The notes: generated by a model from the sequence alone, not told the origin. A DNA stretch of 64,000 nucleotides from Riptortus pedestris (GCA_019009955.1 CM032228.1:98398501-98462500); one strand, 5' to 3'; shown: positions 46,376-58,625, numbered from the stretch's first letter. Numbers and translations: made by a program.

Positions 46376-47819
46376 AAAAAAAATCATTTAAACATAAAAT
46401 ATTAAAATAGAATTTTTTGATTTTTAAAATTTTAAATAAATATTAATTATAAAATATAATGAACACCACGTTCATATCTCAGTTAAGTACTAAAATTATT
46501 TTCTTAAAGGATTACTTGTATTTCAATAAATACAATAAACCAAAAATTTAGTAGGAATAAATTCAGAAAAATAATAAGTACTTCTAAAGAAAAATGTTCT
46601 TTAAGGGTAAATTTCTGCATTCATCAAACCTCCAATTATTTTTTACCAATTGTTAGTGAAATGACTGTCATAAAATTTTATACCCCTCAAAGGAAGAAGT
46701 AAATAAAACCAAAAACACGAAGGACCTCGATAAAGACCCGCGCTATTTGGCGTGTGTCCAAAATAAAAACTACCAATTGAGACCTATTTTTCACGGCTGC
46801 TCGAAAAAGAGTGAAACAGATTTTTACCCTCCTTTTTTATCAGAAAAAGAATAGAAATTCTTTTGAGTTGTTTCTTTTAAAAAATGAAGTTCATATTTAA
46901 GACTATAATACTTTCAAATAAATTTTAGGAGTTATTTAATAATAATTTTTTAAATCATGATGTAATCCAGTACCGTGCTGACCAAAAGGGAAACACGTAA
47001 TAATGTGGTGCAATAACTCTTCTTAATTAGATTCTTCTTAGATTAAGAATTTTTATTCCTTCCCATAGAATGATTATTTATTCACCATGAGATGACGTAA
47101 AATATGCACTGCTTCTTCACTTACCTTGTTGTTAAGTTGTGTTAAATTAGGGTTCATTGAGTGAAGCAGAAAAGTATAATAGAATTTCAGAATTTCTCTT
47201 TGCGTAGGTTATGCAAATTTTTTTTAACATTTCAAATTACATAGAAACCAAAAAAGAAAAGTGATGGCAGATATTTAATTAGAAATATAAATTTATATTA
47301 ATAGTGAACATGTTTTTTAAGAAAACATATAGTAGTAAATGAAAATTAATGTTATATGTAAGTTAAAAATACATAAATTCATTTCACATAGCAACGAATT
47401 ACAAGTAGAAAATTTATCTATATCTTGAACAATAGTTAAAAATGTAATTTTTATATTACAAAATAGTTTACAATTGTAATCCTACTCATGAAATACAATT
47501 TCTAATAAGTTTTTACTTATATGTATTTAAAATTATGTTATAGATAAGAAAATTATGTTAAATGTAGCTAAATCCTTCATGTACTTAGGATAATTATGAC
47601 GATCATTCCTTCAATGTTTTCATATATATATTGAGATTAAATGTTATCATATTTTAGACTTACCGTGTATCCAAAGGCTTATTATGGAGTAGTATAATTA
47701 GTAAGTTCTGGGTGCAAATATATCATCAACAACAACAAATAAAAAGAGAATCATACATGAAAACAGCAGATCCGGTAGGTAACAATAGATAAGAGATAAG
47801 GTTATGCTGAGACTGTATC
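46376..47819. other. No gene seen
   Basis: Very AT-rich (46380-47720), no repeat copy or coding stretch recognised. Confidence 0.4.
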
Positions 47820-47927
47820 TGACAGTAGTCGGGGCGTGAGGGGCGTGTCGCCCTCTGTTCTAAAGAATGACTGCCATTGCTGATAGTTGAAATGAAAGGA
47901 GAGTATAGGTTAAGAGTAGTAGAGTAC

Positions 47928-48087
47928 CTGTGAGCCGATGGGTCGTGTAGGTGTAGGTTGGCTGGAGGCTGTGGGGAGCGAGGACACCTGGAGCCTCCGG
48001 GCGGCAGTGTGTGCTGATCTCGGCGTTGGGGCGCATGTCGGGTCGATAGCTTGGGGGAGGTAGGGGACGGTGTCCCCCCCCACTCAC
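47928..48087 (-). other. Candidate host exon, GC-rich, unidentified
   Basis: The most CpG-rich part of the window, directly beside very AT-rich sequence. On the minus strand an open frame has an ATG at 48034-48036 (MRPNAEISTHCRPEAPGVLA, then PHSLQPTYTYTTHRLT). It reaches a splice donor match (CACAG, then GTACTC at 47927). The frame is open upstream of the ATG to 48087. No domain recognised. A 5' exon of a host gene is possible; a GC-rich transposon fragment is the main alternative. Confidence 0.22.
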
Positions 48088-48389
48088 AACGCTCTAAGTG
48101 CTCTAATTAATATTACACCTTCTGTTTCCAAAGGTTTCGTCTCATCCCACCCTTGCCAGCCCAAGTCTAAACGTTTCGGAACAATTGTCAAACGGCTAGG
48201 CTTAGTGCAAGAGCAGGCAGGCCGGCGGAAGACTCTCATATCCTGGTGGACCTGCAAAGTAAAGCTTGGAACCGCTTCCGTTTCAGGCTTATTTCACTTA
48301 TGAGAAAATCCTTTTAACGCCCAACCAATTCCATTGCGTTATCTAACGATGTAACTATTTCTTCTTTTCCAAGGTTGGCCTTATACAAG
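48088..48389. other. GC-richer unassigned sequence
   Basis: Open frame 48070-48303 on the plus strand without recognised motif; composition suggests a transposon or gene remnant. Confidence 0.3.
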
Positions 48390-48660
48390 TTAAAGATCTT
48401 TAGCCGCCCCGAGTTGGACTAGAAGGATTCGCTATCAGCATTTTTACGTAGTGACTGATCAACTCGACGTACAGCCCCGCTAACCAAGGAGGACCTGGAA
48501 TGAGCTGTCTCTAGTAATTATAGCCTGAGGGTGGGCAGTGATCATATCATCAACGGCCAGTTTGCTAGTCAACGGGATCTACGAGAGTCAATGTGCTTCC
48601 TCATACCGATGGTCTGTCAGATTGATTTACTCCCTAGTCCCACTATAGCCACAATACCAC
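48390..48660 (+). repeat. Dispersed repeat E, copy 1
   Basis: Shares with 51855-52085 an ordered series: AGATCTTTAGCC, GGACT-GA-GGAT, TTTTTA-GTAGT, GGGTGGGC-GTG-TCATAT, GTCAACGGGA-CTA-GAGAGT, CTCATACCGA, GATTTACT-CCTAG. Family unknown. Confidence 0.5.
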
Positions 48661-48679
48661 CGCGCTCTGGTAGCGAAAA

Positions 48680-48900
48680 GGTGTACTAATTTCGAATTTC
48701 ATGTCCATTAACTAAACTGCGCATTAATTCCCAAGTTCGAATTAATCTAGCTCACAGCACCGGTATCTACGTTAGTTGAAGCCGCTCATACCCAGGTCAA
48801 CTTGGTTAGTAAATATCCGATATTTTCGCTTCAGGTCATGTAATCATAATATTAAACTGCACACTCAATCCCAGGAATAACAAATCATGGAATAAAGTAC
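48680..48900 (+). repeat. Dispersed repeat F, copy 1
   Basis: Shares with 55170-55390: GGTGTACTAA, TCCATTAACTAAA, ATTAATTCCCAA, AATTAATCTAGCTCACAGC, GTATCTA-GTT-GTTG. Copy 2 lies just upstream (5' side) of the minus-strand LINE at 53405-54990. Confidence 0.5.
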
Positions 48901-49635
48901 TACTTACTGCATCAGCTTAAGAGTTTTATATCCGGTTGAGCAAGGAAAGTAAAATTGAGAGGACTTCCACTCTCTCTAGAATAGCGAATATTAAACAGCA
49001 GTAGAGTAGCACCAGCCATCAAGAGTGATTGATGAAACTTCGTCCTGAAGGAAGCTTTTAGCTTTAAAAGTCTCGCCTAGAAGGTAAAGACCTAGAGATT
49101 TGAATTCGTTATTTGGGGGGGGGGGGGTAAACTCAGGCGGAAGTAGTTGAATGACCTGTGAGTGGGTTTAACTGCTCTAATTTCCATAAATCTCTGGGGC
49201 TAAACACTCAATGATCTAAGGTGGTAGCAAGCAGAAATCCTACAAGGTCTTATAACACATCATTTTAATAACAAAAATCAAGTACTATTACCGTTGTTTT
49301 GCCAAATATATTTTGAGATTTGAATATTATGTTGTCATCATTTGAATATCTCGGTTGGTCTACGCTAGAATTGTACTAATCTCGATCAAAAATGATGAAA
49401 AAACATTGAGCCAAGTTAATTTTTAAACTAAACGACATTATTATTATCAGGAAAAGAGTGTTACACTATTGATATATGGTAGGATAGTAAACATAAGTTC
49501 TAATGATTAAGGGAAACGCAATATTACTCCAGAAGTGTAAGAGATAGGGAGAGGGAGGATGTAAATTTATGTCACCCATCGTACATACTCGCGCCCGCAT
49601 ACCACATAGACAGATAGTTTTGTTTCTGGTCATTC
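48901..49635. other. No gene seen
   Basis: G run at 49116-49127; otherwise nothing recognised. Confidence 0.4.
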
Positions 49636-49639
49636 CCTA

Positions 49640-49980
49640 ACAATCGCAATTTCAGTTTGATTGTTCAACAATTTAATATTAAAATAGCTCATGTAAAATT
49701 AAAAATCTACTTCCTCAATTGAACAAATATAGGCCAGAAGTAGTGGAGGTTTAGAGAAGTGGTAAATCAAGAATGTGAGTAGTGTTCAAAATTTAATATT
49801 CTACAAATGTTTTTCTGAACATTATTCTCAAAAACTGCCTTAGGTAGTTGTATTTTTCAGTTTTCAGCCGTAAGAAAGACCATGCTAATACTCATCTTAC
49901 ATGAACAATAAGCCAATATATTCCGAAACGAAATATTACACGTATTGTTTTCATAAGACTAACATGAAGGGAAATCATCT
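49640..49980 (+). mobile_element. HINE-like element, old fragment
   Basis: AACAATCGCAATTTCAGTTT, GATTGTTCAACAATTTAAT, TTTTTCAGTTTTCAGCCGTA, ATATTCCGAAACGAAATATT. No ends. Confidence 0.5.
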
Positions 49981-50350
49981 AAACAATTAGGAGTACTGGA
50001 TCTACCTCAAGAAGCAGAGAGCCCTCGCTCCGTTTTGTACAGTCTGTTAGAAGGACTAAAAGAGGGAGAGAAAGGAAATATGGGAAATTTTAATACCAGT
50101 TGAATAATATTACCTCATAAGAAATATGAATATGTTAATGTGATAAATAATTATAACTGAAATATTATATTACAATTTTGAAGATTAACAGACAATGAAT
50201 ATATGTAGAAGAAAACAAGTAAAGTAGATTAAAATGAAAAAAAAAGAAAAAAAGTTGATATTTAGTTGGTCAAAAACAATAAGCTTTTACACACATGGCG
50301 AAGGTCAATTTACCTTCAACTACTACCATGTTTTAAAGTTACATAAATAT
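49981..50350. other. No gene seen
   Basis: AT-rich. Confidence 0.4.
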
Positions 50351-50810
50351 TAACATGGGTTTCTTATGACCCACACAAAAAAGTTTAATTTTTTTTAATA
50401 TAATGTTTTAATACAAACATGACACATTTTAGAATACAAATATAATAAAAATAACTTGTTTTTACATTTTCCAAAAAAAAACAAACATATTCGAATTAGA
50501 AAAAAATGTGCAAAAAAATCTAAGTCTTCAAATAGTATGAAAATCAATATGTAAAAATGAATTTTAAGAGGGCCATCCTTCTTCTTATCACATTTAAGCG
50601 TGTTCTGCTCATTCTGCAACAGGAAGTAATTCAATATCTTAAATAATAAAGAAACTGTGAGGGACTCTCTGCTACACTAACAAATAAATCAAAATTTTAT
50701 CTTCACAGTTCCGGCAGAGACAGTTAGATTCTTGCAACCTGTGTTATTACATTATTAGCATATTGTTGAATGTTTCTGGTCAGACTTTTTGCACAATTCA
50801 TCCTCATATG

Positions 50811-50951
50811 CTATATTTCAGAATCTGAATCCTGATCAGAATGAATGGACTGTTTGTCACTGTAATTACTCATTTGATCCTCATTATCACACAGGATTCT
50901 GATTTCCTTCATCTTCATATATGCCAACCAATCCTTATAATGTCTGCCATC
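50811..50951 (-). other. Possible coding remnant with acidic tail
   Basis: Open minus-strand stretch of 46 codons: DGRHYKDWLAYMKMKEIRIL, CDNEDQMSNYSDKQSIHS, DQDSDSEI, then stop. The Asp/Ser-rich end is protein-like. Around it (50351-51222) lie TTAA sites beside GGGTC-type motifs (for example CACGGGTCAAAAATGGCCCC at 51022), which recalls piggyBac-type ends, but no transposase domain is visible. Unidentified. Confidence 0.2.
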
Positions 50952-51222
50952 CACAGAAAACCCTCATTAGCCATGTCACTATGAAAATTTTAAACAACGT
51001 TTTAATAACATAATTACTACCACGGGTCAAAAATGGCCCCAAAAAGTTAATTAGACAGACACAGGTAATCACAGAAACAAGACGAAGAGGCTAACTGTAA
51101 CAGCTGTTACTAAGGGGAGAATACATGGTTCCTGGTGGCGCTGCCTAGCAAGAAACCGGAGATACCTTAATTTTTATTTTACGCTCAGGTCCTTTTTGGT
51201 CCATCGTAGTAGTTAAAGGTTA

Positions 51223-51854
51223 ATTATGAAAAATAAAGTATGCATCTATTGGTAGATCAGGTTTTAGTGTTTTAATTTGACACGTCCTTAATTAATCTCT
51301 TCTCCATGGAACGTCCCAGACTGTAGGAGGTTCAACAATCACCCACATACAGTCTGGTGGCACCACAGCCTGACGTTCTGATTAACAGCAGACTGCGATC
51401 GCATCGCCTGTTAAGGTGCTCTGTGAAACTGCAGCTACGCTGAGTTCTTTATAGATTTGTATGTTCCTCATATGCCACGCTACGTTGAGTACCACCATTT
51501 TCCTTGCATTCTATGTTGGATCATTTATTTCCTGTAGATGAGAGTTTCTTAAGCTTTACAGTAATATATAGTTATGAAGTGTTCATACTACAGTTATGAA
51601 GTTTGCATGAATTTTTTGATATTTTTAATGCAGTCTAATGAGTACTTACTGAGTACCCAGACTTTATCAGGTTTTTGCTAATTTTAGGATTTCGTACTCT
51701 ACTGAGGTTATTCGTTTTTGGACCCCCATTACAAAAGTGTTGGTGCTAACTCAGATACTCAGTTTTTTTAATTCCCCTCCCTTCTATGGTATTCGGTATC
51801 TTGTTTATCCTTCGTTATACGGGAAAAGTGCATTTAACAAAAATTATAGACCTT
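51223..51854. other. No gene recognised
   Basis: GC-richer patch at 51300-51480 with an inverted repeat CAGACTGTA/TACAGTCTG (51316-51360). No coding motif. Confidence 0.35.
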
Positions 51855-52085
51855 TAAGATCTTTAGCCACCTCTAACTGGACTCGAGGATCTCCAGAATT
51901 TTTTATGTAGTTGTCTCCATTATACTGACGGGTTTCATTATGCCGGAGGGTAGGCTGTGGTCATATTATTGACTACTAGTTTACAAGTCGACGGGACCTA
52001 GGAGAGTAAAAATCCTTAGTCATACCGACTGGATAATAGATCGATTTACTATCTAGACTCCCGCCCCTCCACCACCGATAATAAC
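51855..52085 (+). repeat. Dispersed repeat E, copy 2
   Basis: Diverged relative of 48390-48660; see the shared blocks there. Confidence 0.5.
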
Positions 52086-52239
52086 AGCTGGAAGAACATT
52101 TTTATTGGCTATGGGATTATGGAGTTTGTGCTCGAAAGAGCTCGGTCGCTCAGAAGATAATTATAAAGATACAAGGTCTTTGTTTCTGGGTTTTTATCAG
52201 AGGCCAACTTCCTTCACTATCCAGCACCTTAAAACTTGA

Positions 52240-52565
52240 AAATAACTAGTTTAATGACGTCATCGATTAAGATTTTACATTCTTTACTGGAATATGTTAA
52301 TTTGATATATACCATAATGTATATTTAACAGTCTAACTGAACGCTAAAGATAATAGTCGTTAATGACTGGAATCGGAGCAAGAACAGGGGTAGGAGGGTT
52401 GACGGGGGGAGTAATTAGAAAATTCAAAATATTTTCGATATTATGAATAGTATAGAAAAATGTTATTGACCCTATGTTATTAATCTATTGGTGCTCTACA
52501 ATTATTGTTCTATGCATATTTTTGTTTCCTTAATATTAAGCGAGATATTTGTTTTGAGAATAAGA
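52240..52565 (+). mobile_element. HINE-like element, permuted subfamily fragment
   Basis: GACGTCATCGATTAAGATTT, ATATACCATAATGTATATTT, GTTAATGACTGGAATCGGAG, G-tract variant, ATTTTCGATATTATGAATAG, TTAATATTAAGCGAGATATT. Order as in 28600 and 42685. Confidence 0.55.
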
Positions 52566-53404
52566 ATTTATTTTAATTAGATTTCAAGACAAAATGGCTT
52601 ACCAAAGCCAAAATAACGCTTTTTTCAGTCAAAATAACGCATATTCACAGCCACAAAGCCACTCTAAATTCGATAGAATATCAGAACCTGGCGCAAAACG
52701 GAGTTATGAAATTGCTCATTCACCTTCCATCATTTGCAAGCGGAAATTGGTTTCTTTAAAAAACGTCTGCGTCTCACCCACAACACATCACCTACCTACG
52801 CAGTTTCCAAAATATTTCAGAATATTAGTCAGAGTAATGCCAAGGGTGTTCATCTGAACATACAACACCCTTTAACCAAGGAACACGCGGAATGAGTTGA
52901 CAACAGTAGACTGGCAGGACTCTATATCCGAGGGGCCAGTGGTCCCCGGATGTCAACCTGCCTCTGGACGGGACCTGAGATAGCAATTATCGTCAGTAAT
53001 CCTTGAAGTTATTTTTTTTAATCTGGGACCCAGTTTTCAGAGAATTGGATGGTAGTGAGACAGAGCGACCTGCCGTGGTTGTTCCATTATAAGGGGGTGT
53101 TGTGAAATGTAATGGGTGTAATGGAACGAACGACCGTGGGCAACCACAGGAAAAGGGATAAGAGAAAACGAAAGAAGAGAGGATAGCGATAGTAGGAGAG
53201 GAGATTAGACAGAATAGACGAAAACTATAAATACAAAGATAAAAGATAAGGACTCGTCGCATGCCAGTCAAATATGCTCAAATCGACCGCTGTGTGCCAA
53301 GGAAGGAAATAGACGCTCCATTGACTAACTTAATTTAATCCTAACTAACCTAGAGTATTCTAACCTTAAAACTAATAAACCTAGACTATCTAACCTTACT
53401 TAAC
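52566..53404. other. Unassigned, GC-richer, open frames without motif
   Basis: 52594-52857 encodes an Asn/Gln/Ser-rich start (MAYQSQNNAFFSQNNAYSQP) then unremarkable sequence; it could be a decayed retroelement ORF1 but nothing confirms this. 53322-53410 is a degenerate CTAACC/CCTAA-rich stretch. Confidence 0.3.
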
Positions 53405-54990
53405 TTAAGAAGCTATAATAGTTAGTAGTATGGCATTAGTTTTGGCCAGTACTCCCGGATCCAAGCAGTGCTGTCGGAAATTCAGCAACCGGTGAGCTTG
53501 ACTAGGGGCTCGCAAGATTAGGGCCGTGATGGACTTTAGGTTATCTGGGATGGTTTGGCAGGCTGATTCTCCCAGGGTTAGGGCGAGAGTGGGATTGAGG
53601 GAAGTGCTGACGATCGCCACGTCATCGGGTATGGTACTACCGCAGTGTTGTGAAACCGTTGTGCGTTGTATGCCGTGTATATGGAATGTGAGAAGGGGGA
53701 GCCCTGAGGGACGCGATGGCGTGCTTCCAGATGGCAAGGAAATGTTGTAGGCCGAGACAGGAGTTAAGGAGCTGGTTGAGATAGGATAGAGAGCGACACG
53801 GAAGCTGTCTCAATAGCACGTTCTGCACTCTGTCCACACCAGGGGATTTACCCCCCCCCCTTGGCACGGTGCAGGAGCACTGAGCTGCCTCGGGGAGGAG
53901 AACATGAAGATTCTTTCACACTCCGTCAGGGGCATGTGTTTCCTTGACGATTTCATGCCACTGCGCAAGCTTCCATTGCCTCATTAGGGAGCGAATTCGT
54001 GTGGTTAGGGCGTTAAGGGTGGTACAGAGTGAAGGGTTTTTAGTACGGTACCAAGTAGTCTTAATGGTATTCCTCTGCTTAATGAGGGTGTAAATGTAGG
54101 GGGAGAGGTCTTGAACCCTGGTGGTATCCTCACAAACTTTGGCATAGCCTGGTCCGCTGCATTAATGAGTATCTCCGTGAACTTATCCAGTTTCGTCTCT
54201 AGGGTTTGGTTAGGTGTCACTGATAGGCATGAACGCCGGAGTTGTTTCAAGTGACTTGTATTTCCAGTCAGCCTTATAGAAAGGTGGTCACTGGAGACAA
54301 ATTCTACAGCTAAGAACTTTGTCACTATGTGTGGGGTGCGAGTGAGCAGGAGGTCTATAGTGGACATTCGCGTCATATCTCTAAATGTGTGATCATTTGG
54401 GCTATGGAAAATATGGTAGCCAGTCACCGTGAAGCTCGTCGAGGGGGTTAAGCTGGTTTCACTGAGTATCGCTATTGTGGAGTCGTATTTTTTATGTAGA
54501 GCTTCAAGCTTGGCATGACGGAACCCTCCGCTGAGTTCACGTTGAAATTCAGCAGGGATTAGGGCGTAACCATTATTTGGTCATGGATGCTTTGACGATC
54601 TCGAGGAGTGCGGTCACGGTGCCGAGGACGGTGGTCATTACCATTTTTATCTCCACGACCCAAAGGGGAATGCCTGAGTTGTGAAGTGTAAGCAGAGGGG
54701 GGAGGGGGAGATCGTTTATAAGTCCAGACCTAGAGTATGGACCCTGAATTCGGATATATTATTCGGTCTCAGGTGGACTGACAACGCTGTAGCCGTGTAC
54801 ATTGCCCGCGGAAGGATAATAGTAGGAAGGGAGGGTGGATGAGAAGTGGTTGGTAGGGGGGGGGGGTGTTATCAGCAGTAGGGAGGGTGGAGAGGGTCAT
54901 CCTGAAGGGGTGTCAGTAGTACACATGTACACTTGCTAGACATCCGCCGATCCACAAGTACCGCGACACTAACTCTCAGGTAGCGAACTC
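53405..54990 (-). pseudogene. Jockey-type non-LTR retrotransposon, decayed
   Basis: Read on the minus strand from 54990. First comes the proline-rich C-terminal part of ORF1 (LHPPYC, PPPPTNHFSSTLPS). A short ORF1 end follows near 54580, adjacent to a candidate ORF2 ATG. Then endonuclease: ALHKKYDSTIAILSETSLTP (catalytic Glu), GYHIFHSPN, an internal deletion, TIDLLLTR, and EFVSSDHLSIRLT with the Ser-Asp-His site near 54290. Then the reverse-transcriptase entry GGGKSPGVDRVQNVLLRQLP near 53850 and QHFLAIWKHA. The palm is lost. Many stops and frameshifts. The same ORF1/ORF2 plan as the element at 60.8 kb, but a different, older family. Confidence 0.78.
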
Positions 54991-55169
54991 AAGAACTAAA
55001 GTTCCCATTTGACTGGGATGGAATCTGCATCTATTTTTACCTTCAGCTTGCTGAAAGTAGTAGTATATGAACCCACTCCTTACAGCGCACACGCGGACAG
55101 TTACCGCAGTATAGTTAATGGGTATGAAATATATAAGTGTACACCCGTGCTACACTACGTGTCCTGGTA

Positions 55170-55390
55170 TCGATCAGGTGTACTAACTCCGCATTTTATT
55201 TCCATTAACTAAATTGTCCATTAATTCCCAATTTCTAATTAATCTAGCTCACAGCGCCAGTATCTAGGTTGGTTGTAGAAGCTCATATCCCGGTCGACTT
55301 GTTAAGTAAATTTCCGTGATTCTTCGCTTCCGGTCTATGTCCATTACAATCCCACTCCATTTCAAGAATATTAATAAATCATTCTTCATT
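55170..55390 (+). repeat. Dispersed repeat F, copy 2
   Basis: Counterpart of 48680-48900. Its place just beyond the 5' side of the minus-strand LINE suggests it may be that element's 5' region, in which case 48680-48900 is another copy of the same LINE's start. Confidence 0.45.
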
Positions 55391-55438
55391 AAGCGAAAAA
55401 AAGTGCATATAAAAAAAGTAATTCTAAACATCACCATA

Positions 55439-55720
55439 AAAGTCCGTCACTCAGGGATAAGTAAACTAAGCAGATTTCCCTCGTGTGCACGTATTTGCAT
55501 TTAACTCAAAAAGTAAAAGTTCAATGAGAACTATATTTGGCATTTATGCTTCAAATAATGTGCTTCATTATATAACAGCTTATTGTTAATATGACATCAG
55601 TAGGAGAGGGGGGGGGCTTAACAGATGGCCGAAAACTAAAATAAGGAAATATCTCGACTAATATTGAATAGAGACAAAATATGTATACAACAACATTCAT
55701 ATAACATTAAATTTGCCATA

Positions 55721-55776
<56 letters not shown>

Positions 55777-55932
55777 CGAACCGACGCATAACAACAAAGA
55801 TATTTATATTTCCCAAAATTCTCCCCCTCAAGCGCTCCCCCCATCCACTTGGCCGATTTCATCCTTTAACGACCTTGACCTGTATTTTTACATAAAACGT
55901 TTAAATATTGAGCTTAACTTACAAATAAATGC

Positions 55933-55973
<41 letters not shown>

Positions 55974-56100
55974 ATTTTGATCGGACCTCATTTTCGTCAT
56001 CTACTAGGTAGGGTCGATGGACATTTTCCAAAAATGTTTCGAAAATCATGGTACACCCTGAAAAACTCATTTCCCATAGGACAAATCTGATAATAAAAAA
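55439..56100 (-). mobile_element. HINE-like element, both ends present, two TA tracts
   Basis: Right end AAAAGTCCGTCACTCAGGGA (hairpin decayed) with TAAACTAAGCAGATTTCCC. Then TTTGGCATTTATGCTTCAAA, TA tract 1 at 55723-55774 in an unusual place, CATCCACTTGGCCGATTTC, AACGTTTAAATATTGAGCTT, TA tract 2 at 55939-55967 in the usual place, TCGGACCTCATTTTCGTCAT. Decayed left end to GGACAAATCTGAT. Confidence 0.7.
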
Positions 56101-56374
56101 GGTTTGGTATGTACACGTTTGCAAGAAACCAAGAAGAAAAGGAAACGATGATTCGTTACAGGCCTCATTTACAACACCCACTCTTGATCGTCTTTAAGAA
56201 TATTAGTATAGCCTGAAGTCTAAGTTGGGTTACCGGTAATAGTAATATCACGTTTCATTAAAATTAAAATTTAGTGAGTCAACTTACAAAAAGACTGCAA
56301 CTTCGAATTTTTTTCTTGGAAGGCCAAATAAAAAAAGAATCAATATACATATAGGTTACAAATATAAATTTATA

Positions 56375-58367
56375 TATATATATTTGTAACCTATATGCAT
56401 ATTTGTAACATCGGTCTGTACATTGATTTTGATGTCAAAATTTCACGATAACTTTTCGTTTCGCATGTCATAGACACCATAATTGCATTTTGTTTCTTTG
56501 GTGTCTGTTTGTTTGTAACCTTTTCATGCATAAACGGCAGAACCGAATTTTATGAAACTTGGTATGAATATTACTACTAAGCCAACATAGACTTTAGGTT
56601 ATGTTAATATAGTCTGAAACTAACAAGAGTGGGGGTTATAAGGGAGGCCTGAAATTAAAAATAGAGATATTTCGTTTCCTATTGCTTTTTCGATAAATGT
56701 ACACATAACAAAAGTTGTTTATTTTGTTATTTGGTGTAACTTTTGTCATATACACTTTTGTCGTATTCGTAAGTATAAATAAGTTATACGCTAAAAACTA
56801 TAGTGGAAGTCAATAATTTTATTTGGCACAAAAGACTCAACAGAACTAAACAAAACTCGGTATGTGAATAAGAAGTAACTCCTTTATGATAATAAGGTAT
56901 ACCAGCATTTCTAGGGACGAGCAGGACTGGGGTTGTTAGGGAGGCCTGAAATTAAAAATGGCGATATTTCGTTTCCTATTGGTTTTTCGGCAGACATGTA
57001 AACTACAAAAGTTGTTTATTCTGTTATTTAGAGTAACATTTGTTATATTCACTTTTGTTTTATAAACGTGATATACATTAAAAACTAAAGCGGGAGCCGA
57101 CTATTTTATGGACACTAACGGTTGAAACAAACTTAACAAAACTCGGTGTGTGAATTAACATTAATTCTTCCATGATTATAAGCTATATTAAATTTTTTAG
57201 GTTCAAACAGGAGTTGGGGTTATAAGGGAGGCCTGAAATAAAAATTCGCGATATTTCATCTTCTACTTATTTTTCGGCAATCGTGCACATAACATAAGCT
57301 GTTTACTTTTTATTATATTATATTTTATTATATAATTAGATTAACTTTTGTTTTATATTTTTTTTTGTAAAAAAGGTATGAAGCAAGTTGTGTGTATACA
57401 TTTGATATGCTGAACAATTCATTCCAATATGAACTACCAGGAACGTCACCTGGATAAATTAATTCAAATCCATGTTACAATTTTGTCCTTAATAATTCAA
57501 ATCTATGTTATTTTTTAACACCAACAACAGATCGCACCAAGTATAGTATACGCCCCCCCCCCTTCCCTTATCCCAAACATTAATTCATGAGAAACGCCGG
57601 TTTTCCCGATGTGTATTTAATACATTATTTAATTAAAACGTGAAAATTATTTGAATAAACAGTTTTAGTATTGTGAAGATAAAGTAATCTGATTTGTTAA
57701 TATAATTTAATGAGTTACAGGATTGATATCCTAAATGAGTTGGCACCACTGAGCCTAGGGAGGTGTCGAGATACTTCCTTTGTCCTATCAGTTCTGCCGC
57801 TTCCCTGCCGACCTCATATTGGTCTATGTTTACATGTCAATTGATGCTTATAGCAATGTAGTGTTATTCTCAGGAATGTGAATTTCTTTAATTATCAAGA
57901 ATACATAATTTAAAAGGATGAATGCTGGGGAGGTGCACCCAGTTATTTCTGGTATTTATTAACTCTGTTCCTTTAATGTATTATGATATACTTTCCTGAA
58001 TACACTATGTACCAATATAAATATACAGTTTATAATCGAGACACAGGAATGAGCGGCTATGACGTAGCTAAACAGCTGTCACCATTGGTCTTTGTAGAGC
58101 ATCAAGGGAGAGAAACTTTTATTCATACATGGTTTGGAAGATAGAATACTTTCTACGATTACGAATTATATGGTCCACTATGTTATAAAAAAAACTACAT
58201 GCACAGGAGACGGGAAATATAAAAATATTGAGGACAGTGAAGTCTTAAATAGCAAATAATTTTATTATTAACAAATCCACAGCAACGACAAGCATAAATT
58301 CTAAACACAGGGACGGGAAAATGTCAACCTCAAATGAATTCCCGGGCGAAGCCGGGTACCCTAGCTA

Positions 58368-58368
<1 letters not shown>
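56375..58368 (+). mobile_element. Helitron, non-autonomous, copy 1
   Basis: The 5' region (TTTCACGATAACTTTTCGTT, CATAAACGGCAGAACCGAAT, TTTATGAAACTTGGTATG) and the 3' end (CCCGGGCGAAGCCGGG hairpin at 58341-58356, then CTAG at 58365-58368 followed by T) match common arthropod Helitrons. These insert between A and T and end in CTRR. Three diverged tandem units of about 270-300 bp lie at about 56520-57340, each with GAGTGGGGGTTATAAGGGAG and a GATATTTCGTTTCCTATT block. 57340-58210 is extra sequence absent from copy 2. No RepHel protein. The 5' boundary lies in a TA run and is uncertain. Confidence 0.75.

Positions 58369-58430
<62 letters not shown>
58369..58430. repeat. (TA)n microsatellite at Helitron 3' flank
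   Basis: About 30 TA units directly after the CTAG end of the Helitron. Confidence 0.95.
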
Positions 58431-58434
<4 letters not shown>

Positions 58435-58439
58435 GTATA

Positions 58440-58625
58440 GGCCAGCAACATTTATAGAACATTAAAATTGCAATAAATTTGGCACTTCTTTGTATATAGA
58501 GTAACAATGTTATGATTTCGGTCTTGTTAATCATTTAATTCTATACATTGTTTCTCTTACTTGAATATTAAGAGAGTTATTATTATTACTATATATATAC
58601 TTTTTTTTAAAGCCACCCATTAACC
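58440..58625 (+). mobile_element. HINE-like element, old fragment
   Basis: TCGGTCTTGTTAATCATTTA, TTCTATACATTGTTTCTCTT, ACTTGAATATTAAGAGAG, then AAAGCCACCCATTAACC: the middle part of the family. Confidence 0.45.

Noticed and set aside
50351..51222. A piggyBac element
   Set aside because: TTAA sites and GGGTC-type motifs are suggestive but no paired terminal repeats or transposase domain could be established.
52594..52857. Gene encoding an Asn/Gln-rich protein
   Set aside because: No domain, no splice signals found, and it follows directly after a HINE fragment in a region of retroelement debris.
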